A stretch of DNA of 64,000 bases. It comes from Haliea sp040221975. GTDB taxonomy: Bacteria; Pseudomonadota; Gammaproteobacteria; Pseudomonadales; Halieaceae. The notes beneath the pieces were generated by a model, which worked only from the letters and a program-made list of their open reading frames with translations, searched no databases and was not told where the DNA came from. The DNA lies in NCBI GenBank assembly GCA_040221975.1, contig JAVJWR010000033.1, forward strand, positions 186,001-250,000. The letters run 5' to 3'. A program made the position numbers and the translations under genes. Shown one piece after another: positions 55,590 to 64,000 of this stretch. How positions within the stretch are numbered: the first letter of the stretch is position 1; each line of letters starts with the position of its first letter.

Positions 55590-56621
55590 GTGGCCCCCAC
55601 CGTGAAACTGTCGGTTGTCATCAACAATTACAACTACGGCCGGTTCCTCGCCGACGCCATCGACTCGGCCCTTGCCCAGCTTGACCCCGATGATGAACTG
55701 GTGCTTGTAGATGACGGCTCGACAGATGACTCTGTGTCCATTCTGGACCGTTACCGCCACGATACCCGTCTCTGCATTATCCAGCAGCGCAACCAGGGCC
55801 AGCTCGCTGCAGTGCTCAATGGCATGGCGGCGGCGACCGGGGACCTGCTGGCACTGCTGGACAGCGACGACTATTTCCTGCCCGGCTATCTCGACCGCCT
55901 GCGCCTGCTGGGGCGTGAACACCCCGACGTCGGCATGTTTTTTTCCGCAGCCGTGCCGGGTGGCGCCCCGGCCGAACAGGTGCAGGCGATGCAGCAGCTG
56001 CTGGCGCGTATTGCCATTCCGGAAGGACCTACCGGGCCCAGCCGCTGGTCGACCCTGATTGGAGGGGAATTTCTCGGTACACCGACGTCGGGCCTGGCCT
56101 TCAGCCGTCCCTTGGTGGAACGTTTACTTGCGGTGCGCCGGCATTTTTCCGACGAGTGCCCGCTTGACGCACGTGCATTGCGCCTGCTGCGGGTCAATCC
56201 GCAAAGCCACGCCACAACGCGACTGTCTGCGGATGGGGTGCTGGTGCGTGCGGCGTCCGTGGCAGGCGCACTTAAATACAGTTGCGCGACGCCGGGCTTC
56301 CATTATCGGATTCACGGCACCAATGCATTCGCGATGATGAACCACCTGGCGCGACGCTACATTGATCTCAAGCGTCGTCAGCGCATGGCGCAGATGCTGG
56401 CCCTGGCTTTCGACCTGCGGCAGCGCCCGCGACTGGAGGAACTGCGAGCCGAAATCCACCAGCGTAGCGGCGCAAGCAGACTGCGTCGGCGCATGCGCCT
56501 GGCGCTTAACTACTGTTATGCCCTGTTGCTTGCCGAAGGTTCACTGTCGGGGCGGCTGGCGTCAGTCGCTGCATTGCCGGCTCAGTGGCTGCTGCCGTCA
56601 TCTGCCCGCAAGCGCCGGTAG
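55590..56621 (+). CDS. Family 2 glycosyltransferase
   Basis: A 343-residue glycosyltransferase. The GT-A fold N-terminal part has VVINNYNYGRFLADAIDSAL, LVLVDDGSTDDSV and LALLDSDDYFLPGYL, i.e. the nucleotide-sugar and metal-binding DXD-type motif. The C-terminal 130 residues are helical and basic. Start is GTG without a strong ribosome site (GTG 55602 is an alternative). It is the first gene of the surface polysaccharide region, inserted between tRNA-His and tRNA-Arg. The sugar transferred cannot be told from sequence. Confidence 0.88.
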   Translation: MAPTVKLSVVINNYNYGRFLADAIDSALAQLDPDDELVLVDDGSTDDSVSILDRYRHDTRLCIIQQRNQGQLAAVLNGMAAATGDLLALLDSDDYFLPGYLDRLRLLGREHPDVGMFFSAAVPGGAPAEQVQAMQQLLARIAIPEGPTGPSRWSTLIGGEFLGTPTSGLAFSRPLVERLLAVRRHFSDECPLDARALRLLRVNPQSHATTRLSADGVLVRAASVAGALKYSCATPGFHYRIHGTNAFAMMNHLARRYIDLKRRQRMAQMLALAFDLRQRPRLEELRAEIHQRSGASRLRRRMRLALNYCYALLLAEGSLSGRLASVAALPAQWLLPSSARKRR

Positions 56622-57856
56622 AATTTCCGCAACAAGCGTCCCGGCAGGCGGCGCCAGGGTTCGTAGCCTGTGGTGTAGCGCAGCCAGGCAAGCCCTCTCT
56701 GCCTTTGCAACAGCCAGCGCGAGACCGGGTCCAGTGATCCGCGCACCCGCTTCATCATCTGCAGTGGCTCGGGCGTGGCCGGTGCCTCCAGGGGCGGGGT
56801 TGTGGCCGCCAGCGCGAGTCGTGCAACGCTGCGGTGGTCATAGGCAGCCGCGATGTGTGCCCGGCCCTGGCGCCCCAGTTTTTGGCGCAGGCCAGGATCG
56901 TCGATCAGCTCTTGCAGCGCGGCCTCCAGTGCCCGGCGGGTGGCAACCACCGCGCCACCGACCCCGTCCGCCACCACTTCGATCTGGGAATTGTCCTGCC
57001 AGGGCGTGGCGAAGGTGACCACTGGCGTTTCGCAGAGCTGCGCCTCCGCCAGTACCATGCCGAAACTCTCGCCAAGATCGGAAATCGCCACAAAGATATC
57101 GATCGCGGAGTAGCAGTCACACAGTGCAGCATCCCCCTCGATGCGGTCGATGACCACGATATCCTCGCGCCAGCGGGAGCGGGCAATACCCCGCAGGATA
57201 GCGGGCGGCGGGTTCACCACCAGCAACCTGAGGCGAGGGTGCTGCCGGCGCAGGCGATTGAACGTGTCGATCAGCAGCGGCGACCACTTGCCATCGAAGG
57301 ACTGCCCGATACGCCCCAGCAGGATGTCATCAGGTTGCAGTCCCTGCGTTGCGCGAAAGTCCCGGCGCGCATGCTCTGCCGAGCGGGTGAAGGCAGCGAT
57401 CTTTACGGGGTAGGGCACCACCGAGACCGGGCAAGCCGCCCCGGCGCGGCGCATGTAGCGCCAGAGGCACCACTGGGCGAGCTGCAAGCTCAGCTGCAGC
57501 CGGCCGGCCCAGGGGCTGGGAATGGAAAAGACGTTGGTCTCCACCATCCGGGCAGCGGGGAAACTCCTTTCGATCAGTTCGAACTCCGCCAGCGTCAGCA
57601 GATGCGAATGCAGGTGCACCAGCTGCGGCTGCCATTGCAGCAGCGATATCCGGTCAGCACTGTCCAACAGGCAATACACTGGCAGGCCTGCGGCTTCCAG
57701 CTCCCCGCGTCGCAGGCCGTCCTCGCGGGTGTAGAGAACCCGCGAGTCCAGGCCATTGGCCTGATAACCCTCGGCAAAATTTTGCGCCGCGCGCTGGGTA
57801 CCGCCCTTTTCCAGCGAATACACGACGGTCAGAATTCGCTGAATTGGATCAGTCAT
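56582..57856 (-). CDS. Family 4 glycosyltransferase
   Basis: A 424-residue GT-B glycosyltransferase. TVVYSLEKGGTQRAAQNFAEGY is the acceptor-domain loop, and SDLGESFGMVLAEAQLCETPVV is the E-x7-E motif of the donor domain. ATG 57856 gives the family start; an open frame upstream is only the reverse of tRNA-Arg. It is convergent with the family 2 glycosyltransferase gene, with a 40-base overlap at their 3' ends. Acceptor and donor sugars are unknown. Confidence 0.88.
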   Translation of the reverse strand: MTDPIQRILTVVYSLEKGGTQRAAQNFAEGYQANGLDSRVLYTREDGLRRGELEAAGLPVYCLLDSADRISLLQWQPQLVHLHSHLLTLAEFELIERSFPAARMVETNVFSIPSPWAGRLQLSLQLAQWCLWRYMRRAGAACPVSVVPYPVKIAAFTRSAEHARRDFRATQGLQPDDILLGRIGQSFDGKWSPLLIDTFNRLRRQHPRLRLLVVNPPPAILRGIARSRWREDIVVIDRIEGDAALCDCYSAIDIFVAISDLGESFGMVLAEAQLCETPVVTFATPWQDNSQIEVVADGVGGAVVATRRALEAALQELIDDPGLRQKLGRQGRAHIAAAYDHRSVARLALAATTPPLEAPATPEPLQMMKRVRGSLDPVSRWLLQRQRGLAWLRYTTGYEPWRRLPGRLLRKFYRRLRADDGSSH

Positions 57857-57952
57857 AGCGAGTGAACAGCGCTCTCGTTCGCGGCTGGTAGCGACAATGC
57901 CGGAATACTGCCACAGATTGCGGGCATGCTGTAGGTCACGCTGGAGCAGTGC

Positions 57953-57958
57953 TATACT
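57953..57958 (+). promoter_or_regulatory. -10 element for tRNA-Arg
   Basis: TATACT followed by a GC-rich stretch, 14 bases before the tRNA-Arg gene. A weak -35 (TGTAGG) is 17 bases upstream. Confidence 0.45.
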
Positions 57959-57972
57959 CGCCGCCGCGTCCC

Positions 57973-58049
57973 GGGGGTATAGCTCAGCTGGATAGAGCAA
58001 CGGCCTTCTAAGCCGTAGGTCGAGGGTTCGAGTCCTTCTGCCCCCGCCA
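57973..58049 (+). tRNA. tRNA-Arg (anticodon TCT)
   Basis: 77 bases: acceptor GGGGGTA pairs TGCCCCC with one G-U wobble, the anticodon stem ACGGC/GCCGT encloses CTTCTAA (TCT anticodon), and CCA is encoded at the end. The reverse strand of this tRNA accounts for the upstream extension of the neighbouring glycosyltransferase frame. Confidence 0.97.
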
Positions 58050-58130
58050 CTTAAATTGGGTGCTGTACCGGAGACATCCTTTCCAGTCATACAGGTAACG
58101 CCTCGTACTTGTCCGGTCAGGAACAAAATC

Positions 58131-59084
58131 ATGCAGCAGGCTTTACGCAAACGGATCCTCGTCACTGGTGGTGCCGGCTTTATCGGTAGTCATCTCTGCG
58201 AACGATTGCTGGAGTTCGGCCACGATGTGCTTTGCGTGGATAACTTTTTTACCGGCACACGCGATAACGTCCTGCATCTGCTGGACAATCCCCATTTCGA
58301 GCTGCTGCGTCACGATGTGACTTTTCCTCTTTACGTGGAAGTGGACGAGATCTACAACCTCGCCTGTCCGGCGTCGCCGGTGCACTATCAGCGCGACCCG
58401 GTACAGACCACGAAAACCAGCGTCCACGGCGCCATCAATATGCTGGGGCTGGCGAAACGGCTGCGGGCAAAGATACTGCAGGCCTCCACCAGCGAGGTCT
58501 ACGGCGACCCCGAGGTGCATCCCCAGCCGGAGGCCTATTGGGGCCGGGTCAATACCGTTGGCCCCCGAGCCTGCTATGACGAGGGCAAGCGCTGCGCAGA
58601 AACGCTGTTCTTTGACTACCATCGCCAGCATGGCCTGCGCATCAAAGTGGCAAGAATCTTCAATACCTACGGTCCGCGAATGCAGCCCAACGATGGCCGG
58701 GTGGTTTCCAACTTTATTGTCCAGGCCCTGCGCGACGAACCCATCACACTTTATGGCGATGGCCGGCAGACACGCTCTTTCTGTTACGTCGACGACCTGG
58801 TGGAGGGACTGATACGCCTGATGGCCACGACCGACGACGTCACCGGGCCGGTGAACCTGGGCAACCCGCAGGAGTTCACTATTTGTGAACTGGCAATGCA
58901 GGTGCTGGCCGAGACCGGCACCGGGTCAGAACTGATCCATGAGCCCTTGCCGGAAGATGATCCCCGGCAGCGCCAGCCGGATATCCGCCTGGCGCGGGAG
59001 CTGCTGGATTGGCAGCCGCGCGTCGCGCTGGCACAGGGCTTGGCACATACGGTCAGGTATTTCCGCGAGCGCACCGGGGCCTGA
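58131..59084 (+). CDS. UDP-glucuronate decarboxylase (UDP-xylose synthase)
   Basis: A 317-residue short-chain dehydrogenase-fold enzyme. The NAD loop is VTGGAGFIGSHLCERL; ASTSEVYGDP, and the active-site YDEGKR (Y149, K153) rather than the YSASKA of dTDP-glucose dehydratase, identify the UDP-xylose synthase group. RIFNTYGPRM also fits. It decarboxylates UDP-glucuronate to UDP-xylose, supplying a pentose donor for the local polysaccharide genes. ATG 58131 has AGGAA upstream. It directly abuts the flippase gene. Confidence 0.9.
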   Translation: MQQALRKRILVTGGAGFIGSHLCERLLEFGHDVLCVDNFFTGTRDNVLHLLDNPHFELLRHDVTFPLYVEVDEIYNLACPASPVHYQRDPVQTTKTSVHGAINMLGLAKRLRAKILQASTSEVYGDPEVHPQPEAYWGRVNTVGPRACYDEGKRCAETLFFDYHRQHGLRIKVARIFNTYGPRMQPNDGRVVSNFIVQALRDEPITLYGDGRQTRSFCYVDDLVEGLIRLMATTDDVTGPVNLGNPQEFTICELAMQVLAETGTGSELIHEPLPEDDPRQRQPDIRLARELLDWQPRVALAQGLAHTVRYFRERTGA

Positions 59085-60464
59085 GTGACCGCTGGCGAGC
59101 ACGGCAGGGACGTACCAGACAGGCGCAGCTGGCGAGACCGCCTGACGCCGGACTGGTTGTTCGGGGACGTGGCCCGGGCCGGGGTGCTGGTGGGGGCCGT
59201 GCAGGGCGTCGGCCTGCTACTGGTCTTCCTGTTGCAGATCCTGCTGGCGCGACTCATCGCCGACCCCAGTGCCTACGGTCTCTATGTCTGGGGGCAAAAT
59301 CTGCTGTTTCTTGTCGGCGGCGTACTGGCCATGGGGCTGCCCATTGTCGCCGGCCGCCACATGGCGGTTCAGGTTCAGCGCGGGGATCGACGCGCCCAGG
59401 GCGCTGTTTTGAGGCGGGCACTGGCATTGATCGCACTGGCTTCAGTGCTGATATTTGCCCTGGGTAGACTGCTGTTGTGGCAGTTGCCACCGACTATTAC
59501 CGTGGCTCCGGATATCGCCTTGCTGGCGCTGTTGGGCGCGCCTCTCGCCGCTACCACGCTCCTGTACCAGGGTCTGAGCCGTGCCCGTGGCCATACAGTG
59601 AGTGCGTTCCTCCCCTACCAGGTTCTGCGGCCCCTGTTTACCGCGGTCCTGGCCCTCGCTGCCGTGGTAGTTGCCGGGCCCCGCCTCAGCGCGATCGAGG
59701 CCCTGCTGGCCGTGGTCAGCGGACTGGCGCTGGTACACGGTGTGCAATGGCGGCTGGGCCGGCGGCCGCCGCGCGCGCCTGTGGCGCCGTCGACCGCGGA
59801 TGAAGTCGCGGTACCAGGGTTGAGCCGCCTGCTCCGAGAGGGACTGCCGGTGTTCGGTGCCAGCGCCTGTGGACTGGTGATGACCTACGCCAACACCCTG
59901 GCGGTGGGTGTGCTCGCGGGCCCCGCCGCGGCAGGTGCGTTCTTTATTGCCGAGCGCCTGGCCCAGCTCGCGTCTACGCCCGCAGTGGTCGCGAGCGCCG
60001 TTATTCAGCCCTGGCTGGCGACCGCGCACGCCAGCCACAACCGGGGCCGCCTGCAGGCGGTAGTTACCCAGGCCGCACATATCGGTCTCTGGCCGACCCT
60101 GGTGCTCGCTGCGGGGGTTTGGCTCTGCTCTGAATTCCTGCTGCATTTGTTTGGCGCGGCATTTCTGCACGCCCAGCCTATCCTGGGGGCGCTGCTGTTG
60201 GGACGGCTGATTGGCGTTGCGCTCGGCCCCGCCCAGATCCTGCTGCTGATGACCGGGCACCAGGGGCCTGCACTTCGGGTCAGTGCCTTTGCCGCGCTCA
60301 GTCATCTGCTGCTGCTGGTCTGGCTGGTACCGATCTGGGGCGCCGTTGGGGCGGCGTTGACCAGCGTGGCCAGTAGTCTGCTGATCAATACTGGCTGTCT
60401 GGTGCTGGTATGGCGGCGCCTGGGCCTACAGGGGACGATTCTGGCCACACGGCGACGCGGGTAG
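59085..60464 (+). CDS. Polysaccharide flippase (MATE/Wzx-like)
   Basis: A 459-residue polytopic membrane protein with about 12 hydrophobic segments and the N-terminal pattern LLQILLARLIADPSAYGLYVWGQ typical of the polysaccharide biosynthesis (Wzx-like) MOP superfamily. It probably moves undecaprenyl-linked oligosaccharide across the inner membrane. The start GTG immediately follows the preceding stop, so the two genes are co-translated. Confidence 0.86.
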   Translation: MTAGEHGRDVPDRRSWRDRLTPDWLFGDVARAGVLVGAVQGVGLLLVFLLQILLARLIADPSAYGLYVWGQNLLFLVGGVLAMGLPIVAGRHMAVQVQRGDRRAQGAVLRRALALIALASVLIFALGRLLLWQLPPTITVAPDIALLALLGAPLAATTLLYQGLSRARGHTVSAFLPYQVLRPLFTAVLALAAVVVAGPRLSAIEALLAVVSGLALVHGVQWRLGRRPPRAPVAPSTADEVAVPGLSRLLREGLPVFGASACGLVMTYANTLAVGVLAGPAAAGAFFIAERLAQLASTPAVVASAVIQPWLATAHASHNRGRLQAVVTQAAHIGLWPTLVLAAGVWLCSEFLLHLFGAAFLHAQPILGALLLGRLIGVALGPAQILLLMTGHQGPALRVSAFAALSHLLLLVWLVPIWGAVGAALTSVASSLLINTGCLVLVWRRLGLQGTILATRRRG

Positions 60465-60476
60465 ATAGATGACGGG

Positions 60477-61256
60477 TCAGCGGCGCCCCTGGGCGAGGGC
60501 GCGCCGCAACTTCACTGTGGGCCACAGCAGCGACCATGGGGTGACCAGGTAGCGGTACCAGAGTCGGCGCGGGTCGAGCAGCAGGCGGTACAGCCCGCCG
60601 AGGCCGATGCGGCTGAGATACAGTGGTGGCCTGGCCTGCAGTCCAGTGTAATAGTCCAGTGTCCCCCCCGCCTGCAGCATGGCGCCGGCGTCGAGCTGCG
60701 CGCGGTGGCGCAAGAGCCAGGCTTCCTGCCGCGGCATGCCCATACCCACCAGCAACAGGTCGGGGCGAAACTGGTTGATGGCGCTGATGGTCTCTGCCTC
60801 TGCCAGGTCGTAGCCGTGTTGCAGCCTGGCCCTGAGCTGTGGATAGTCCCGCGCCAGCCAGGCTCGCGCGCGTTCGGCAGCCAATGGTGATCCGCCCAGG
60901 TAATATACGCTCAGGTTGGCGCTTTGCAGCCACTCCAACAGCGTCGGCAGGCTGTCCATCAGAGTAAAGCGTTGTGCCGCGGACGTATCAAAGCCCGCCG
61001 CGCGCAGCAACCAGAGCACCGCCACGCCATCCACGTAGCAACGCTGGCAACTGCGGTAGAATTCACGGACCGTTGGCTCCCGCTGGCAAAGAACAAGGCT
61101 GTGCAGGTTGTGATGGCCCAGCAGCAGGCCCCGCTCGCCGTTATGCCACCGCTGCTGCAGCCAGGCGAGCAGTTCTGCCAGGGTGGAAGGGGCCAGTGCA
61201 GTGCCCGCGAATTCCACCAGTGCGGGGCTCGTGAAAACATTCTCCTCAGTAGGCAT
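60477..61256 (-). CDS. WecG/TagA/CpsF-family glycosyltransferase
   Basis: A 259-residue glycosyltransferase. GHHNLHSLVL, CYVDGVAVLWLLR and LLVGMGMPRQEAWLLRHR are family signatures of GT26 enzymes that add UDP-ManNAc(A)-type or related sugars to a lipid-linked acceptor. ATG 61256 overlaps the end of the upstream initiating transferase gene by 11 bases, so translation is coupled. Acceptor is likely the lipid-linked sugar made by that neighbour. Confidence 0.88.
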   Translation of the reverse strand: MPTEENVFTSPALVEFAGTALAPSTLAELLAWLQQRWHNGERGLLLGHHNLHSLVLCQREPTVREFYRSCQRCYVDGVAVLWLLRAAGFDTSAAQRFTLMDSLPTLLEWLQSANLSVYYLGGSPLAAERARAWLARDYPQLRARLQHGYDLAEAETISAINQFRPDLLLVGMGMPRQEAWLLRHRAQLDAGAMLQAGGTLDYYTGLQARPPLYLSRIGLGGLYRLLLDPRRLWYRYLVTPWSLLWPTVKLRRALAQGRR

Positions 61257-62616
61257 TGTGGCGCCAACCACGCAGCGCCGTGCGCAGGAGAATTGTCAGG
61301 TCCAGCCACAGAGACCAGTGCTCAATGTAGTAGAGGTCGTAGTCCAGTCTCTGCTGCATTTTGTCGAGGGTGTCGGTTTCCCCGCGCAAACCGTGAATCT
61401 GGGCCCACCCGGTGATTCCGGGCTTGACCCGGTGTCGCTGCATGTAGGCATTGATCTGGTACCGAAAGTTCTCGTTGAGGGATACCGGGTGTGGCCGTGG
61501 TCCCACCAGGGACATCTCCCCACGCAGTACATTCAGCAACTGCGGCAGTTCATCAAGACTGTTGCGTCGCAGGAAGGCACCCAGCCGGGTAATCCGGGGG
61601 TCGTTCGGGCGCGCCTGGCGTTCGTCGGTTTGCTGCTGGTACACCATGGTCCGGAACTTGAACACCTGGATAATCCGGCCGTCGCTGCCGTGGCGCGGTT
61701 GCCGAAACAGCGCTGGCCCGGGTGAGTCCAGCCGTACCAGCAGGCCGAGCAGGAGCAGAAATGGCCCCAGCAGGAACAGCAAGCACGTTGAAACGCTGCG
61801 GTCAAAGGCTTCCTTGAGCAGCGCGTCGGGACCATCCAGGGGGGTCGCATTGAGTTCGATCAGCGTGACTCCCGCCACCTCGGTAATGCTGTGACCCACC
61901 AACCGCAGCAGACTCGCATCGGGGACCACCCGCAGTGGCACGCTGCTCAATTGCAACGCCAGTGGCAGGATATCCTCGTCGCCGGCGGGACTGTTGTCCG
62001 CTGCCAGCCACAGCTCGGTAACGGCGGGTTCTGCCGCGAGCACATCTGCAAGCTGCAGCAGCGTGCCCAGTACCGGTGCGGGCAGGTCCCCCCTTGGCGT
62101 CTCCTGCAACAGTGATATGAAGCCCGCAACCGCAGCGCTGCCGTGCTGTGCCCGCAGGGACCGTGCAGCGTCCCGGGCGCGGAGGCCACTCCCGAGCAAC
62201 ACCACCCGTAACGGATTGACGGCACTTGTGCGGGCGACCAGCAGGCGCCAGAGCGCCATCAGCGCGATGCCAAGCAGGACCCAGCTGCCCATCCAGATGC
62301 GGGAGAAATCTGCCGTCGTCTTGGTCAAGGTGGCGGCGAGCATGAGGCTGCCGTACAGCAGCGCCAGACCCGGTGCCGCCACGCGCAATCCTGCGCCCGG
62401 CTGCAACCAGCCCGGGCGCAGGTAAGCCCGGGTCGCGGGCAGCCACAACAGGGCCAGCAGTACCGCCAGCAGCAGGGCCAGCTGGTAGTGAGGTTCCATT
62501 GTCTCGTGGTGGGGGAAGCGCAGGTGGAACGCACCATAGCCAGCGGCACAGAGGGCCGTGGCGTCGAGCAGCGGCGCCAGTCGTGCCAGTCGCGATTCCC
62601 GCCCGCGGCCAGCCAT
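61246..62616 (-). CDS. Initiating undecaprenyl-phosphate sugar transferase (WcaJ-like)
   Basis: A 456-residue polyprenyl phosphate sugar-1-phosphate transferase. Four or so N-terminal membrane helices lie in the first 140 residues, followed by a CoA/NAD-like middle domain. A C-terminal bacterial sugar transferase domain has VFKFRTMVYQQQ, RRNSLDELPQLLNVLRGEMS and VGPRPHPV. It attaches the first sugar phosphate to undecaprenyl phosphate. ATG 62616 shares a base with the upstream stop (TGATG); a longer frame upstream is only a shadow of that gene. Probably the start point of the repeat unit. Confidence 0.92.
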   Translation of the reverse strand: MAGRGRESRLARLAPLLDATALCAAGYGAFHLRFPHHETMEPHYQLALLLAVLLALLWLPATRAYLRPGWLQPGAGLRVAAPGLALLYGSLMLAATLTKTTADFSRIWMGSWVLLGIALMALWRLLVARTSAVNPLRVVLLGSGLRARDAARSLRAQHGSAAVAGFISLLQETPRGDLPAPVLGTLLQLADVLAAEPAVTELWLAADNSPAGDEDILPLALQLSSVPLRVVPDASLLRLVGHSITEVAGVTLIELNATPLDGPDALLKEAFDRSVSTCLLFLLGPFLLLLGLLVRLDSPGPALFRQPRHGSDGRIIQVFKFRTMVYQQQTDERQARPNDPRITRLGAFLRRNSLDELPQLLNVLRGEMSLVGPRPHPVSLNENFRYQINAYMQRHRVKPGITGWAQIHGLRGETDTLDKMQQRLDYDLYYIEHWSLWLDLTILLRTALRGWRHNAY

Positions 62617-64000
62617 CAGCGGGACGAGTCCGGCGCCAGTATTGGCGCGAGCTGGGCAAAGGCCACATACACCGCCAGCGGCGCCAGGTAGAGGAGAGTG
62701 CGATTGAGGGTCACAAAGTTTGCTGCTTCCTTGAAATAGTGGGTGAACCCGAACAGGAACAACAGCAGGCCGAAGCCCGCCACCAGCACCAGCAGGGCAA
62801 TGCTGTGCAGGCTCGCCAGTCCGCGCCAGGCCAGTCCCGCGAGCAGGCAGGTCGGCAGCAACAGCCACAACAGGTGCCAGTTGGCTTGCACGAACAATGC
62901 CTGCCACAGGTAGGGTAGCAGTGGGCGCGGCGCCAGTGTGAGTGTGGGCAGGGTCCACGGCAGGTCCAGCACCAGCAGCGCGTCCAGTTCCGCGACGCGC
63001 GGGTGCAGGCCCAGCAGGAGCCCCAGCAACAACAGGGTACAGACCGTCGCTGCCGAGGCCAGCAACCAGCGAGCAGGAGGGCGCCAGAGCAGGATCACCG
63101 CCGCCCCCAGCAGCAGCGCACCAAAACCGAGCCCGGGAGTCTTCAACAGGGCGCACATGAGCGCCAGGGTGATGGCCAGCAGGCCGTGGCGCCAGGCGCC
63201 AGTATGCTGCCAGTGGGCCAATGCCATGGCGCCAAGACCGAAGGCCGCGCCCAGCCACAGATCGGCATAGCCCGCCAGAGTGCTGTGGGTAGTGAGGAGG
63301 GGCTGGCTCAACAAGGCATAGAGCGCCAGCGCCGTTGCCCAGTGCGGCAGATCCAGTGCTCGCAGATGTCCCCACAGGGCCAGGGCGCAGGCGCCGGGCA
63401 GTAGCAGCCAGGGCAGATAGAGCAGTGTATGGTCGTAGCTGTCAGCTCCCAGCATCTGCCACAACAATAGCAAAGGTATCGCGGGCGGATAATCACCGGC
63501 GCGCCAGTTGCCGAGGGTGTAGAGTTCAGTGGCTGGAGGTGCGGCCAGCCACGCGTCAGGGGTGCCGAAGGCAGTGAGCTCCCCGTGCTGGAACCATACC
63601 ACCGCCCGAGGTACCCAGTTCATCCACGCATCCCAGGCAAACAGGGGCCGCAGTGCCATTTCCTGGGCCATTGCGCTGCCGCGAACCGTCAGGAATAACA
63701 GCAACGGCAACAACCACAGCATGTGCCGCCAGTGAACCCTCATCGCACCTGGCCAAAGCGGGTGTGAACGTCGCTGACGCTGGAACCTGCGCAACCACGG
63801 CAGGCTGCCCAGCACGGTGACGCCGCCGAGCAGAGCCGCCAGCGGCGCGAAGGCGAAGGTTAAACCTGCCGCGTCCCAGCCCAGCAGCAGTATCACCACC
63901 AGCAGTTGTCCCAGCAGGTATCCGTGGCCCAGCAAGAGGCTCAGGGGAGCCGCCCCGATGATCACTCGCGCCGCGACTGCTCCCGCGCACCAGGGCAGCA
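62616..64000 (-). CDS. Polytopic membrane protein, probably 5'-truncated at the window end
   Basis: An integral membrane protein with about ten hydrophobic segments, and a long loop containing WDAWMNWVPRAVVWFQHGE and NWRAGDYPPAIPLLLLW. The pattern of a charged WD/WxxWxP loop followed by many helices resembles membrane glycosyltransferases or polymerases of the GT39/GT-C type, but I cannot confirm the family. The first usable start in the window is GTG 63965. The same frame stays open to the edge (about 12 further sense codons), so the true start probably lies outside. It is coupled to the initiating transferase by TGATG. Confidence 0.65.
   Translation of the reverse strand, partial: LPWCAGAVAARVIIGAAPLSLLLGHGYLLGQLLVVILLLGWDAAGLTFAFAPLAALLGGVTVLGSLPWLRRFQRQRRSHPLWPGAMRVHWRHMLWLLPLLLFLTVRGSAMAQEMALRPLFAWDAWMNWVPRAVVWFQHGELTAFGTPDAWLAAPPATELYTLGNWRAGDYPPAIPLLLLWQMLGADSYDHTLLYLPWLLLPGACALALWGHLRALDLPHWATALALYALLSQPLLTTHSTLAGYADLWLGAAFGLGAMALAHWQHTGAWRHGLLAITLALMCALLKTPGLGFGALLLGAAVILLWRPPARWLLASAATVCTLLLLGLLLGLHPRVAELDALLVLDLPWTLPTLTLAPRPLLPYLWQALFVQANWHLLWLLLPTCLLAGLAWRGLASLHSIALLVLVAGFGLLLFLFGFTHYFKEAANFVTLNRTLLYLAPLAVYVAFAQLAPILAPDSSR

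Noticed and set aside
57857..58165. N-terminal extension of the family 4 glycosyltransferase with a peptide like RRTRTLDLRLRRP
   Set aside because: This is the reverse of tRNA-Arg read as protein, a familiar annotation artefact; the true start is ATG 57856.
62617..63375. Longer start for the initiating sugar transferase, extending about 250 codons upstream
   Set aside because: The extension is an out-of-frame reading of the neighbouring membrane protein; the TGATG junction at 62616 supplies a normal start.

Overview
The window is a GC-rich, gene-dense chromosomal segment with no phage, insertion sequence or CRISPR array that I can see. It carries about 55 protein genes and three tRNA genes. 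The gene order points to a gammaproteobacterium near the Pseudomonadales/Cellvibrionales. From memory, the runs lysR/leuCDB-asd-fimV-truA-trpF-accD-folC-SPOR-cvpA-purF-metZ and lpxH-ppiB-glnS-cysS-folD-tRNA match the Pseudomonas arrangement. A marine Halieaceae-like host is my inference from the acyl-CoA dehydrogenase and luciferase-like genes; I could not test it.

Layout. 0-5 kb: a membrane YdjM-type hydrolase, a class V aminotransferase and pyruvate phosphate dikinase, followed by a large inverted repeat. 5-10 kb: a catabolic-looking block of two luciferase-like monooxygenases and a pair of acyl-CoA dehydrogenases. 10-15 kb: two unrecognised lipoproteins, an unusual HTH protein, the double rRNA methyltransferase RlmKL, and an intergenic region with two perfect inverted DnaA boxes. 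15-34 kb: a mostly co-directional housekeeping run covering leucine synthesis, aspartate semialdehyde dehydrogenase, FimV, TruA, TrpF-TrpB-TrpA, AccD, FolC, a SPOR protein, CvpA, PurF and MetZ. 33.5-37.5 kb: a MoxR/DUF58/transglutaminase module. 37.5-40 kb: an opposing two-gene unit with a DUF1704 (QEGLA) putative metallopeptidase and a GNAT-peptidase C39 fusion. 40-44.6 kb: a spermidine/norspermidine operon (arginine decarboxylase, carboxy(nor)spermidine dehydrogenase and decarboxylase). 44.7-49.8 kb: bactofilin, a methyltransferase-like protein, aconitase B, a DUF1289 protein and MiaE. 49.8-55.2 kb: LpxH, PpiB, GlnS, CysS and FolD. 55.3-64 kb: tRNA-Pro, tRNA-His and tRNA-Arg interleaved with an exopolysaccharide cluster (glycosyltransferases, UDP-xylose synthase, flippase, WecG/TagA-type transferase, initiating sugar transferase, membrane protein running off the window end).

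How they fit together. Leucine, tryptophan, methionine, purine, folate and fatty acid precursor genes form a biosynthetic core. The polyamine operon appears to make spermidine by the carboxyspermidine route, drawing on aspartate semialdehyde, the product of asd at 20 kb. The surface polysaccharide genes form a coherent lipid-linked assembly set that probably uses UDP-xylose. The least understood parts are the DUF1704/GNAT-C39 pair, the lipoprotein-HTH trio and the DnaA-box region. No gap between genes exceeds 300 bases.
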